From positions 186,001 through 250,000 of the forward strand of contig NW_024067911.1 in assembly GCF_009389715.1 (NCBI RefSeq): a stretch of DNA of 64,000 nt, written 5' to 3'. Source of the DNA: Phoenix dactylifera. Lineage: Eukaryota > Streptophyta > Magnoliopsida > Arecales > Arecaceae. Positions 33,371-44,678 of the stretch are shown in pieces. The notes under the pieces are model-generated. The model searched no databases. It was not told the DNA's origin and saw only the letters and a program-made list of their open reading frames with translations. The position numbers and the translations under genes are program-made. How positions within the stretch are numbered: position 1 is the stretch's first letter; each line of letters begins with the position of its first letter.

Positions 33371-34000
33371 TATAAATACAGGTGCAGGTACGATGGAGTT
33401 TGCCAAGCCGGAGCTGTTCAGGTTGCCATGGATCGCGGACCTCCTCCTTGGCATATGACTGAGAGACTCCTGTTGAAGGAAAGGGGAGGCGCTCCCCTTG
33501 CGACTTCAGCCAACTAGCCGTTTCATCTGGGATCAACAAGGAGGGTCTTCCCGGCGGAACTCCGCTCTAGGCGTTTCATCCGGGATCACATCTCCCCTCC
33601 TTGAAGTTCAGCCTCCCGATTGAGCTCTGCACCAGACGCTCAGTCCGGGACCGCGCCTCCATATGCTCTTCCCCCTCGAATTCCTTCTCTTTCCTACCAC
33701 TGGGGAGGATGGGAATATCCTTTGGAGGCGGCGTTCCCCTGGGGGCAGCGGGAGCTTCTTCTGCGGCGGCTCCTCGTCTTTTTGGTGAGGTGCTGGATGG
33801 CGCCTCCGGTTAGAAGCACCCACTTCCGGTGGGATTGCAGCTGCTTTGGGTTGAGAGTTTGGGATCCTCGGTCCTCAGCTCCACGGATTCTCCACCTCTT
33901 CTTTGCTTTCTTTACTCCCTAATTCCCCTCTGGGAATTCCTTGTAATCACACGAGCACGCCATTGTAACCAGAAATTATTGAAATGAAAAGTGTTGCACC
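33371..34000 (+). promoter_or_regulatory. Second antisense promoter and possible short transcript
   Basis: A perfect TATAAATA (33371-33378) stands on the + strand, opposite to gag-pol. About 600 bases on there is a 3'-end-like TTGTAATC...ATTGAAATGAAAAG (33940-33990), like the end of the antisense gene at 31313. In between are only short ORFs (for example 33429-33518 and 33601-33813) without recognisable domains, plus three degenerate copies of CATCYGGGATCA. The unit would end about 30 bases from the integrase stop codon at 34031. It may be a non-coding or small-peptide transcript; no transcript evidence is available here. Confidence 0.4.
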
Positions 34001-34030
34001 TTTTCAAATTGTCTTTCTGGCCTTGTTGTT

Positions 34031-35665
34031 CTACTGGTAATACATCCGCAGGTTAGCGGAATTCCAGCCCCTTGGAATTTCTCGGCCATCTAGGGCTTCC
34101 AACTGGTAGGAGCCAGGTCGGTTTACCCAACGAACTTTATACGGGCCTTCCCAATTCGGCGCTAGCTTCCCACCTTCCGTAGGTTGAGATGCCTTAGCTC
34201 GCCTCAGCACCAGATCTCCAATTCTGAAAAGCTTCGGTCGGACTTTGGAGTTGTAATATCGGGCCACCCTCCGCTGATACATTGCCATCCGAACCTGCGC
34301 CATTTCCCTTGCTTCTTCCAAGAGATCCAGGTTCCCTCGGAGTTGCTCCGAGTTGGCCTCGGGTCGGTGTGCGGCTACCCGAGGTGAGGGAAGTCCGAGC
34401 TCTACGGGGACAACGGCTTCCGTGCCATAGGTTAGGCTGAAAGGCGTCTCCCCGGTAGGAGTCCGATGCGTGGTCCGATACGCCCAAAGGACATTCTCGA
34501 GTTCCTCGACCCAAGCTTGCCCCGTCCGTCCGATCCGCGCTTTGATACCTTGGAGGATTGTCCGATTTGTGACCTCGGCCTCGCCGTTGGTTTGGGGATG
34601 CGACACGGACGTGAACCGATGTTCGATCCCGAACTCCTCGCAGAAGTCTCGGAAATGCTTGTTATCAAACTGTCGACCGTTATCCGAGATGAGGACCCGA
34701 GGTACCCCAAATCGGACAATGATGTTCTTCTTTACGAACTTCCAGACTTGCGCCTCCGTGATGGTGGCCAGTGGCTCTGCCTCCACCCACTTGGTGAAGT
34801 AGTCGATGGCGACAATCAAAAATTTCCGCTGGGCCGAAGCGATGGGGAATGGTCCGAAGATATCCATTCCCCACTGTGCAAAGGGCCAGGGGGCGGTGAT
34901 TGGCGCCAAGGGAACAGAGGGGACTCTCTGGATGTTGGCGTGGCGCTGGCAGGCGTCGCATTTCCGTACGTGATCCTTTGAGTCTTCCAATAAGGTCGGC
35001 CAATAGTAGCCTTGCCTCATGATCTTATGTGCCAGGGACCTAGCCCCCAGGTGCGATCCGCAGATGCCTTCGTGGACTTCGCTGAGGGCGTAAGCCGCTT
35101 CCAAAGGGCGGAGGCACCTTAAGAGGGGGGCGGTGAACGAGGTCCGATACAGCCTCCCTTCGTAGAGTACGTAGTGGGCGGACTTCATAACAAGTCGCCA
35201 AGCTTGATCTTCATCTTCGGGGAGGATCCCTTCGGCGAGGTAAGCTACAAGCGGGTCCATCCAAGATGGTTCCGGATCAATTGCCATCACCGCTTCAGCC
35301 TCGCCGATGCTCGGGGCATCTAGGGTCTCCAGGTATATCGCCCTTGACAAGTTGTGTGCCTCAGCGCCCACCAAGCGGGACAACCTGTCGGCCCTAGCAT
35401 TTTCGCTCCTTGGGACCTGCTGAATGTCAATACTGCCGAGGTCGGGAATGAGTGCTTGCACCTTCCGGACGTAGCTCTGCATGGTCGGGCTCCGTGCCTC
35501 GAACTCCCCTCGAACCTGCCCGACCACCAGCTGGGAGTCGGTGAAGACCTTCAGACGCCGGATGCCGAGCTCCTTGGCGAGTTTGAGTCCCGTGACTAGG
35601 GCCTCGTACTCCGCCTCATTGTTGGTCACTGGAAATCCGAACCTCAAGGCATACTCGGCTATCAC
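34031..35665 (-). CDS. Gypsy pol 3' part: second RNase H and integrase
   Basis: An intact 544-codon frame at the end of pol. Residues 1-100 are the archaeal-type RNase H (NNEAEYEALVTGL, FTDSQLVVGQV). Integrase follows: a zinc region with H198, H205, C236 and C239, then the catalytic D268 (QWGMDIFGP), D328 (LISDNG) and E364 (NGEAE) with D-x35-E spacing. The C-terminal GDLVLRRAK segment lacks a chromodomain. Integrase inserts the cDNA; the extra RNase H is diagnostic of the Tat lineage. The ATG is simply the first in this frame; the protein would be released from a longer polyprotein whose upstream frame is broken. Confidence 0.9.
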   Translation of the reverse strand: MIAEYALRFGFPVTNNEAEYEALVTGLKLAKELGIRRLKVFTDSQLVVGQVRGEFEARSPTMQSYVRKVQALIPDLGSIDIQQVPRSENARADRLSRLVGAEAHNLSRAIYLETLDAPSIGEAEAVMAIDPEPSWMDPLVAYLAEGILPEDEDQAWRLVMKSAHYVLYEGRLYRTSFTAPLLRCLRPLEAAYALSEVHEGICGSHLGARSLAHKIMRQGYYWPTLLEDSKDHVRKCDACQRHANIQRVPSVPLAPITAPWPFAQWGMDIFGPFPIASAQRKFLIVAIDYFTKWVEAEPLATITEAQVWKFVKKNIIVRFGVPRVLISDNGRQFDNKHFRDFCEEFGIEHRFTSVSHPQTNGEAEVTNRTILQGIKARIGRTGQAWVEELENVLWAYRTTHRTPTGETPFSLTYGTEAVVPVELGLPSPRVAAHRPEANSEQLRGNLDLLEEAREMAQVRMAMYQRRVARYYNSKVRPKLFRIGDLVLRRAKASQPTEGGKLAPNWEGPYKVRWVNRPGSYQLEALDGREIPRGWNSANLRMYYQ

Positions 35666-37399
35666 TCCATCGGGATTGGTAAGGACCAGCCCGGCCCCTC
35701 CACCTTCAGGGTTCGACGACCCGTCAATGTGGAGCGTCCAGATCGGGAGATCGAGGCTGGGGTGTTTCCGGCGGCCTAGGTTCCGCCTCCTGCACAGTGC
35801 ACTCAGCGAGAAAGTCCGCGAGCACCTGGGCCTTGATGGCGGGCCGGGGCTGGTAGCGGATGTCGAAACTCACCAAGTTCTACTGCCCACTTCACCAGCC
35901 GTCCCGCATTCTCAGGATTGCTGAGGATCTGCCGCAGTGGTTGATCGGTCAAAAGGGTGACAGAATGAGCCTGGAAATAGGGGCGAAGCCTCCTGGTCGC
36001 AGTCAGCAGCGCGAAGGCGATCTTTTCAGCCTTCGTGTACCGCGTCTCGGCATCCCGGAGGACTCGGCTGGTGTAGTACACGGGCTTCTGAAGTTTTGCC
36101 TCTTCCCGAACCAGTACTGCGCTGACTGCGGTTGGGGAGACCGCCAGGTAAAGGTAGAGCATCTCCCCCTCTTGCGGCTTGGACAGCAGGGGAGGAGACG
36201 CCATGTACTCCTTGAGCTGGTCGAACGCCACTTGACATTCAGCCGTCCAGAGGAAGTCTTTCGGGCGCTTCAACACCTTGAAGAACGGTTGGCAGCGTTC
36301 GGCCGATTTTGCCACAAAATCGTCCGAGCGCGGCGACCCTTCCAGCGAGCTCCTGAACCTCCTTCACTTTGGTCGGAGGGGACATATCTTGGATGGCCTT
36401 GATTTTGTCCGGGTTGGCTTCGATCCCCCGCTGGTTGACAATGAAGCCGAGGAACCTCCCGGCCGAAGCACCAAAGGCGCACTTCGCTGGGTTTTAGCTT
36501 CATACGAAACTTCCGCAAGGTGGCGAAGGTCTCCTCCAGATCCGCAATGTGCTGATCCGCATGGCGGCTCTTTACCAGCATATCGTCCACGTACACCTCC
36601 ATGTTCCGGCCGATCTGCTCCTTGAAGATTTATTGACGAGGCGCTGGTAAGTAGCGCCAGCGTTCTTCAGACCGAAGGGCATTACCTTGTAACAGTACAG
36701 CCCCCTGTCTGTTATGAAGGCCGTTTTCTCCTCGTCCTGTGCAGCCATCATTATTTGGTTGTAGCCGGAGAAGGCATCCATGAAAGACAGCAGCTGATAT
36801 CCGGAAGTCGCGTCGACCAGTTGGTCTATTCGCGGAAGCGGAAAGCTATCCTTGGGGCACGCCTTGTTCAGGTCGGTGTTAGTCGACGCACATCCTCCAC
36901 TTCCCGCTCGCCTTCCGGACAAGTACGACGTTTGCCAGCCACTCGGGGTAGCTCACTTCCCTTATGAAACCTGCCTCCAAGAGTTTGTCTACCTCCTGGT
37001 CGACCACCCGGATCCGATCCGGGGCACAGTGTCTCTTCTTTTGCTTTACTGGGTCGGTGGGTCGGGTCGACGTTGAGGGGCGTGAGAAATGACCTCCGGG
37101 TCGATCCCAGGTACATCGGCCGCCGACCAGGCAAACACATCAGCATTGGCTCGGAGGAATTCCACTAACCGGAGCCGAGCTTCCAAGTCGAGGTTGGCAC
37201 CGACCCGGACCGTGCGGTCCGGGCGGCCTTCTTCGAGGGGAACTTCGATTACGCCCTCGGCCGGCTCTCCGTGCCGCAAGGCCACTTCGTCTCTGGCGTC
37301 AAGGGACTCGACGCTTAGGGCCTCCATGGGCTTCTTCCCTTTGAGAGTTGCTAGGAAAACACTGCCGTGCGGTTGGTTGGTCACCTCGAACCTCTCCAA
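35666..37399 (-). pseudogene. Gypsy reverse transcriptase and first RNase H, frameshifted
   Basis: Reverse transcriptase motifs are spread over three frames: DLNKACPKDSFPLPRIDQLV and FMDAFSGYNQIMM near 36760-36890, MPFGLKNAGATYQRLV near 36660, and the catalytic YVDDMLVKS near 36580 in another frame. The gypsy-type RNase H (35803-36315) has FDQLKEYMASPPLL and LLTDQPLRQIL. At least three small indels separate these blocks. In life this enzyme copies the element RNA into DNA; this copy as written cannot encode it in one piece. Confidence 0.9.
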
Positions 37400-39511
37400 T
37401 CCCGGCCGCCGTGGGGAACCGCAATGAGCAAATGGTAGGTAGAAACCACCGCGCGAAGGGCGTTCAGTCCGGGTCGTCCGAGGATAGCGTTGTAGGCCGA
37501 GGGGACACGGACGACCAAGAACCCGAGTCGCACCGTGGCTTCTGCGGGTGCAACGCCCGCAGTCACAGGCAGCTCAATGACACCTTCGGCCGAGATAGCG
37601 TCTCCAGTGAATCCTATGAGGGGGGTGGATGTTTTGTGCAACAATTGTCGGGACAAGCTCATCTTTTGGAAGGCCTCGTAATACAAAATATCAGCTGAGC
37701 TTCCACTATCCACAAGAACACGCCTTACATCATAGTTCGCCATAGTGAGAGAGATCACCATGGCGTCATCGTGGGGAGTCTGAACCCCCTTTACATCTTC
37801 ATCACAAAAAGTGATTACATTTCCGACCCGCTGCCTCTTCGCGACGGCCACTCCTGATGCTCCCGCCGAGCCCCCTGCGTTCCTCACGGGCCGAGAGCAG
37901 CCCCCAGTGATGGTGTGGATCACTCCCGCAACGGGTCGATTCTGTTCCCGAGGCTCCTGAGGGGCCGGGTCGGCCGGACGCGGGTCTGCCGGGGGACGTC
38001 GGTCGTTTACATATCGACCGAGACGCCCTCGGCGAATGAGAGCCTCGATCTCGTCCCGAAGCTGGAAGCAGTCTTCGGTATCGTGGCCGTGGTCTCGGTG
38101 GTACTCACAGTACGCCCGAGAAGGCCTCCTCCCAGGGATCTTCTTCATCTGCCTCGGGACCGGGAGGTCCTCCCGCCCCTTGACCTCCATGAGGATCTGG
38201 GCCCGGGGGGCCCAGGAGTGGGGTGTACCGGTTGAAGCGTCGGTGCGGAGAACGAGGGCGTGTGGCGCCGTGGTTCCTTGCTGGTGACGGGCTTCTGCGC
38301 CGGCGTTGAGGCGTCGGGCTCCTCCTCTGGGGTGCCTCTTTTCGCCTTTTCTTCCCGGGCTTTAGAGGGGCCTCGGCGGCCTCCTTGTTCCGGTGGGATG
38401 CTGCCTCCTCGGCGTCTGCATACTGGTTTGCCCGAGATAACAGCTCCGGAAAGCTCCGCGGCAGGCGTTTTGTCCAGGGAGAAGGTGAGTCTGCCCTTCC
38501 GGAAAGCCACGCTTCAGGGCTGAGAGAGCCACTTCCTGGCTCAGGTTCCGGACCTTCAGTGTAGCCTTGTTGAAGCGGGTGAGATAATCCCGCAGGCTTT
38601 CTCCCTCGTTTTGCCGGACATCAAAGAGGGAGTCGGAGACCAGTCGCCGCCTGCTACTGACGGCGAAATGGCTGAATGAAGAAGCGGGTGAACTGGTCGA
38701 AGGACTGGATGGAGTTAGCCTCCAGGCCGGCGAACCATGCCCTTGCCGGGCCACGGAGGGTCGCCGGGAAGGCCTTGCAGAGGAGCGGATCCGATGCTCC
38801 ATGGAGGAGCATAAGAGTCCTGAAACTCTCCACGTGGTCCCGCGGGTCCGCCGCCCCGTCGTAGGGTTCGATCGCCGGCATTTTGAACCCCGGCGGGTTC
38901 GGGGTCCGCAGGATCCTCGAGGCAAGCGCCGGCTGGGAGGAGATCTCCAAGTCAGCGAAGGGATCTTTGGAGTGGCCCTTCAGGGACCTGGAGTTGTCTG
39001 TGGAGATCGTCCACCCGCCGGTCCAGGGAGCGCGACCGGTGGGTGGGGACAAGGAGCGGCGCGAGGGGGACCGACTGGAGTGCGGGCCCCTCGAGGACTG
39101 GGGTGTCTGAGAACGCGCCCGGGTCCGCCTCTCGTACCCCGCACAGCTCCGATGAGAAGGTCCTGGCAGAATGGACCGCACTCGAGAATCCTCCTCGCGC
39201 CGGCGCTCCTCTCCATGGGAGAGGAAGGAGCGCGGGTTGTGAGGAAGAGGCGAGTGCTCGGGGGGCAGCGGCTCCTGAGCCCGTTGCGGCACCCGAGAGA
39301 TCACACCCTGCAGATTCTGCACTGCCTCCGCGAAGGTGCGAACCTGCTGGGCTAGCTGGTCGAACTGAGCAGCTTCGACCGTCTGAATGGGAGAAGGGGC
39401 GGTGGAGTGCTGCTGAGAGTGCGTTGGGGACGCAGCAGCCTCCCGGCCGGAGGCGCGAGAGGCTCCGCGACCGGAAGCATTGGAAGCTCCACGACCACCT
39501 AGCCGTGCCAT
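37400..39511 (-). pseudogene. Gypsy gag-protease, frameshifted
   Basis: Starts at ATG 39511 (MARLGGRGASNASG), 40 bases inside the 5' LTR edge. A Ser/Arg-rich N-terminal part is followed by the gag core (EPYDGAADPRDHVESFRTLM near 38850, NEGESLRDYLTRFNKATLK near 38590). The knuckle-like CEYHRDHGHDTEDCF is near 38090 and the aspartic protease motif LVDSGSSADILYYEAF near 37700. Frame changes occur near 38650 and 38500-38190. The protease block itself is open from 38190 to 37381. The gag is a close relative of that in the 6138-9391 element. Confidence 0.88.
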
Positions 39512-39532
39512 TACGATCGTTCTAAGATTCGA

Positions 39533-39551
39533 CCCTTCCTCTAGCGCCAAC
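39533..39551 (-). other. Gypsy primer-binding site
   Basis: On the reverse strand GTTGGCGCTAGAGGAAGGG directly follows the CA end of the 5' LTR. Its position and TGG start are right for a tRNA primer site; I could not assign the tRNA. The gag-only element has the same site with one change. Confidence 0.75.
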
Positions 39552-40295
39552 TGTTGCTGGTGGTCCAAACCGAGAACGATTAGCACTGCGGTGTGAACGG
39601 GGTTCCGTCTGAGTTGTCTTGGTTGGTGTTGGTTGCGCTCCACCTTCCGCCAAGAAACCTGCAAACAAGCCTTGCACCACCACCAGGGTGGTGATGGCCC
39701 TCCGACGGTCAAGTCAGAGGAGATTGGAGGAGGAGGAGAGGTGATAATCGCAAGTAAGAGAGTGCTCTGGGAGATATTGCTCACCCCCCCTTTCTCCCCC
39801 CAGCCGCATATATACCTGGCTGGGGGGTCTCTCAGGGGGTTCGTTATCGTGGGGCACGATGGTGTGGCCACTGACATGGCCCGTTACAGGGCGTCGTGGA
39901 GCAGCACCGGGTACGGCCACGTCAGGCATAGTGGGGCTCCGCTTTGTACGGCTGATGCAGGAGATCGTGGAGCAGCATCGGATACAGCCGTTGCAGGAGT
40001 AGTGGAGCAGGAGGCCGCGGCGTGCCTCTGGGGAATAGCCTGTCGTTATCAAGAGATCTCCGACTCGGGGTCGGAGCGCTGGATCAAGGGGCAGCCGACT
40101 CGAGGTCGGGCTGCGGAGCCGAGGATATCCGACTCGGGTCGGATTGCTGGATCAAAGGGCAGCCGACTCGGGGTCGGGCTGCGGAGCCGAGGATGTCCGA
40201 CTCGGGGGTCGGAGCGCTGGATCAAAGGCAGCCGTAGTCTTCCTGGGCGCGCGTGCCGGTCACGTGGGGCATGGCGGCTTAGTTCCCCCGTAACA
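39552..40295 (-). repeat. Gypsy 5' LTR (right copy)
   Basis: 744 bp, matching 27661-28408 with very few substitutions. Most differences are one-base changes in G or C runs. The TATA-bracketing inverted repeat is at 39796-39805 and 39818-39827. GTACT follows at 40296-40300. Confidence 0.95.
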
Positions 40296-40300
40296 GTACT

Positions 40301-42462
40301 CTATTAGATATGGTAAGGTCCATGATGTGCTTTACAGATCTTCCTATTTCCTTCTGGGGTTATGCCTTAGAAACTGCTACATATGTGCTAAACAGGATAC
40401 CTTCAAAATCTGTATCTAGTACTCCATATGAGATATGGAGAGGTAGAAAGCCCAATCTTAAATATTTTAAAATATGGGGCTGCCAAGCATATGTCAAAAG
40501 AAATTTTGGACATAAGCTAAGTGCTAGATCAGGATAAATGTACATTTATAGGTATTCCAAAGAAAGTATTGGATATCTCTTCTATCACCCTACTGAACAA
40601 AAGGTATTTGTTAGTAGGCATGCCACTTTCTTAGAAAAAGAGTTTTATCTTAGAAAAGGGCAGTGAAAGAAGAATTGAACTTAATGAAGTTCAAGACCTA
40701 CAAATAGAAACACAAGAAATTCTTCAACCAGATGTACCCATTGATGAAAGTACAACCACAACACACATCTCCTCTCCAAAGGTCAGATAGAGTGCGAAAA
40801 TGCACCTAAGAGGTATGGGTTTATCATTGAGAATGATGAAGCCCACATCGTCGAAAATGATGATCCTCTGACCTATTCGGAAGCTATCATGAGTAATGAC
40901 TCTAACAAATGGTTAGAAGCTATGAAATCCGAAATAGACTCTATGTATACCAACCAAGTATGGACTTTGGTTGATGCACCAGAAGGTGTAAACCCTATAG
41001 GTTGCAAATGGGTCTATAAGAAGAAGATTGGAGCAGATGGCCAAGTAGAAACCTACAAGGCTAGATTGGTGGCAAAGGTTTCAGGCAAAAGCAAGGAATT
41101 GACTATGATGAAACTTTTTCACCAGTTGCCATGCTTAAATCTATTCGGATTTTGCTTGCAATAGCTGCATACTATGATTATGAAATTTGGCAGATGGATG
41201 TCAAAACCGCCTTCCTTAATGGTTATCTTGAGGAAGAGGTTTACATGACACAGCCAGAAGGATTTGTCTCAAGTGGGAGAGCAAATCAAGTATGCAAGCT
41301 TAAGAGATCCATTTATGGATTAAAGCAAGCATCGAGGAGTTGGAACATCCGTTTTGATACAACAGTCAAAGAGTTTGGTTTTATCAAAAATGTGGATGAA
41401 CCATGTGTGTACAAGAAGACTAGTGGGAGTGCCGTTGTCTTCTTAATATTGTATGTAGATGACATACTAATCATTGGAAATGATATTCCAATGTTACAAT
41501 CGGTCAAGACTTGGCTATCAAAAAGCTTTTCCATAAAAGACTTGGGAGAAGCATCCTATATACTTGGTATAAAGATCTATAGGGATAGATCTAAAAGGAT
41601 GCTAGGCTTGTCCCAGTCTAAGTACATAGATCGTGTGCTGAAAAAGATTCAGCATGGAAGGAAGTAAAAGAGGTTACTTACCTATGAGTCATGGCATACG
41701 TCTCTCTAAGAAGATGTCTCCTAAGACATCTGAAGAGAGGAATAGAATGAATTCTATTCCCTATGCTTCGGCAGTAGGATCAATTATGTATGCTATGCTA
41801 TGTACTAGGCCTGATGTTGCTTATGCCTTAGGCATAACAAGCAGATTCCAGGCTGATCCAGGAGAAAATCATTGGATAGTTGTGAAAAATATTCTTAAGT
41901 ACTTAAGAAGACTAAAGATATTTTTCTAGTTTATGGAGGATCTGAGTTGAAACTAGAAGGATTTTCTGATTCTAGTTTTCAATCAGATCCAGATGATAGC
42001 AAGTCCACTTCAGGGTATGTCTTTACCCTAAATGGTGGTGCAGTGAGCTGGAAGAGTTCCAAGCAGCAAACTGTAGCTGACTCAACTACTGAGGCAGAAT
42101 ACATCGCTGTAAGTGAAGCCGCTAAGGAAGCTGTCTGGATGAAGAAGTTCATCGCTGAGTTGGGAGTAGTTCCTGAGATTGCTGGACCAGTTTCAGTTTA
42201 TTGTGACAACACTGGAGCTGTTGCTCAAGCAAAGGAACCAAGATCTCATCACAAATCCAAGCACATTCTAAGACGCTTCCACCTCGTTCGAGAGATCGTC
42301 GAGAGACAAGAAATAGTCATTGAACGAGTAGACACAAAGAACAACTTAGCAGACCCGTTCACTAAAGCTCTACCACAACAGCAGTTCGATCGCCACCTCG
42401 ATTGTATGGGGATAAATATAAGAGCGATTGGCTTTAGTGCAAGTGGGAGATTGAAAGAGTAG
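40301..42462 (+). pseudogene. Copia pol 3' part: integrase end, reverse transcriptase, RNase H
   Basis: Continues the frame cut at 27660 (LLDMVRSMM, FWGYALETATYVLNRIPSKS). It breaks at about 40535, again near 40665, at about 40775 and 41075, and near 41660. Reverse transcriptase motifs are WVYKKKIGADGQVETYKARL, WQMDVKTAFLNGYL, the catalytic LYVDDILIIGND near 41455, and the RNase H-linking YASAVGSIMYAMLCTRPDVA. RNase H (41947-42462) has STSGYVFTLNGGAVSWKS and DSTTEAEYIAVSEAAKE. The last stop falls 11 bases inside the 3' LTR. Together with 25873-27660 this was one Angela polyprotein. Confidence 0.9.
42436..42451 (+). other. Copia polypurine tract
   Basis: GTGCAAGTGGGAGAT directly precedes the 3' LTR at 42452, the expected position and composition for Copia elements. 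Confidence 0.8.
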
Positions 42463-44673
42463 ATGCTCTACAAGCCAATCGCAATATGTATTGCGAAAGT
42501 TTTTTTCTTTTGATTTGTCCAAATCATGTACATGACATTTAAATATGAATAAAGGCGTTATGTTTTATCATATGCTGTTGATTATATTTATGATAAACTC
42601 CTTAGATTAGGGCAATGGTTTTAAGACTATGATGAGATCATACTAGTGAGACTTAAAATCCTAAAATCCTAATCTTAAATATTTCCAGTCATTGGTACAT
42701 TGAGTCGGGGATCAATGATTACCGGAAAGACTGGCATGTCTTATGTATGCTCGATGCAGAGGATGATTGATCTCACAATCATTTGTGTGGAGACACTAAT
42801 ACAAAGATGTGGGTGCTCATTAGAGGAATGAGTTCACTGAATTGACCTACAAAGAGAAATCTTATGAAGTCTTACTTACATGTCAAAAGATGATTCTCTT
42901 AGTGGGAGTTGTGCAACTGATCCTATGACCTGAGATCACCATGGTATCTTGTGCACATGAACCCATATTTTGGTTTACACTCATTCATGACAATAAGTTA
43001 TGTACGAGGTCTTCTGGATATGGTGAATTGTGTACGAAGATTATGAGTAGGTCAACAAGAAATTAATCACTTCTAGTAAGAGAAGATAGCATCCTATTTA
43101 TTCTAATCATATGATAATTCAGGAAGCCTTTGATCAAAGCAGAATGAAATTAGAAAGAGTTTCTAATGTTTCATTATTTGAATTATCATTAAAAGATTGA
43201 GAAAATATGAATATGAAATTGAGTTTGACATATATTCATACTCATATACATATTTGGGATGCAGTTTGATTAAAGGATTGAATTGCATGGTAACTTGCCA
43301 CTGAAGGGTATTTTTGGTATTTCCACCAAATTTCATATTTTCCGGGTAGACATGACACGTTGCTAGACGTCAATCTTGTTTTATAGGTTTGATCAAATTA
43401 AAGAGTTTAATTCGATCACCAATTAGAAAGGATTCTAATTGTTAAGTTCGGGTTCGCGCAGTTTGGACTTAAATCGATTAGAAGAGTTCTAATCAAGTTG
43501 GGTCAACTCGCACTCACACCTATTGCTGGCTAAGTATGGAACCCAATGGGTCACACACAAGGAAACTTATCAAGGGTCTAATTGGATTAGATCATGTTTG
43601 CAAGATAAACATCCTAGCAGGTGTTGCAAACCTTAGCTCCTGATTCGAATTGGATTCGAATCTGATTCTTAATTGATCTAATTTGATTAGATCATATTCT
43701 AATATGGGTTAGCCAAGAGTTGGCACCTAATTGGCTTGGTTTGAGTCTAATTGGATTACATTTAATAAATCATTCAATCTAGACCGTTAGATCTTGATCT
43801 ACCGTTGGATGAAGACATAATGGAGAGTTGGTTTAACCCAATTGGATTGGGTTAGAGGATGGCTACCATAATTGACCATTGGATCTTAATCTCACCATTG
43901 GATGAAGACATAATGGATCAAGTGAATGGCGCCTTGCATTGGAGCCCTTGGATCATCATCATGAAAGATCAAGAGGTGAGGCATGATGGACATGTGATTA
44001 GCATGTGATGTTGACTTGGTCAAAAATATGGCACCACATGAAAGGACATATCATTTGATACACCTCCTCACTTGATCTGCACCTCCTCTTATTTGATATG
44101 GCCCTTTAGATGATGCCCTTTCATGAGAGGATGTGTGATGGGATGCATCCCTTGGAGATGCATTCCTACACCTATTATAAATAGGTTAGCACTCCATGGG
44201 TTTCATCATTCCAATTCCACCCCACTCCTCTCTTCTTTCTTTCTTACATTAGTTTCTTTCTTTCTAGCATTGCTTCTAGTGTGTCCTAAGCCAAGACAAG
44301 GTGGTCTTCTTTAGGACAAAAGGATTAGAAGTGATTTTAGAAGGCTAAAGGAAAATAGAAAGGAAGGAAAGCAAGCCATTAGAGTTCTTTAGAAGAATTC
44401 TGCATTAAGGATCAAAAGTCTTTGGAGCTAAAGTCTTGATCAAGTTTTCGTGTGGATCACCATTGGAGGGCGGACACTTGGACGCCTCGTGGAGATTGTA
44501 CACTTTGGATTAGCGTTTGAGGTATTCTACTAATTCTGCATTTATTTTATATCATTTGATTGTAATCATTAAGGTGATCTAGGCTTAAAAGGGTTTCATG
44601 CATAGGGACTTTATTAAGAAATTTTTAAAATCCCTAGCTTCCGCTGCGCATTATAACATGCTAAAACCCTTCA
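42452..44673 (+). repeat. Copia 3' LTR
   Basis: 2,222 bp, co-linear with 22742-24965 and differing at roughly 15 positions by eye. It ends CCCTTCA and is followed by the CCCTT target duplication (44674-44678). Confidence 0.95.
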
Positions 44674-44678
44674 CCCTT

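Larger units (their letters stand above)
27661..40295 (-). mobile_element. Tat-lineage Ty3/gypsy retrotransposon, nested in Copia
   Basis: 12,635-bp element on the reverse strand. LTRs are 27661-28408 (3' LTR) and 39552-40295 (5' LTR), both TGTTGCTGG...CCGTAACA, flanked by GTACT. Order on the reverse strand is primer site, gag, protease, reverse transcriptase, RNase H, a second RNase H, then integrase. The extra archaeal-type RNase H directly before integrase is the hallmark of the Tat lineage (Ogre, Retand, Grande and others). After integrase comes about 5.6 kb of extra sequence with two antisense transcription units and a tandem-repeat block. The coding frames are broken by several one- or two-base indels while the LTRs are nearly identical. 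Confidence 0.95.
22742..44673 (+). mobile_element. Angela-type Ty1/Copia retrotransposon, split by a nested gypsy
   Basis: LTRs 22742-24965 and 42452-44673 (2,224 and 2,222 bp) begin TGAAAGAGTAGATG and end CCCTTCA. A 5-bp CCCTT duplication flanks them at 22737-22741 and 44674-44678. The primer-binding site TGGTATCAGAGCC (24967-24979) is the initiator-Met tRNA complement. Gene order is gag, protease, integrase, reverse transcriptase, RNase H. The protein wording (FITFTDDLSRFGFVYLMKH, IHTDVCGPM, LLDMVRSMM) is that of the Angela/BARE-1 lineage, whose elements have LTRs near 2 kb. Removing the nested 12,640 bp leaves about 9.3 kb. By eye the LTRs differ at about 15 positions, so insertion was recent. 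Confidence 0.95.
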
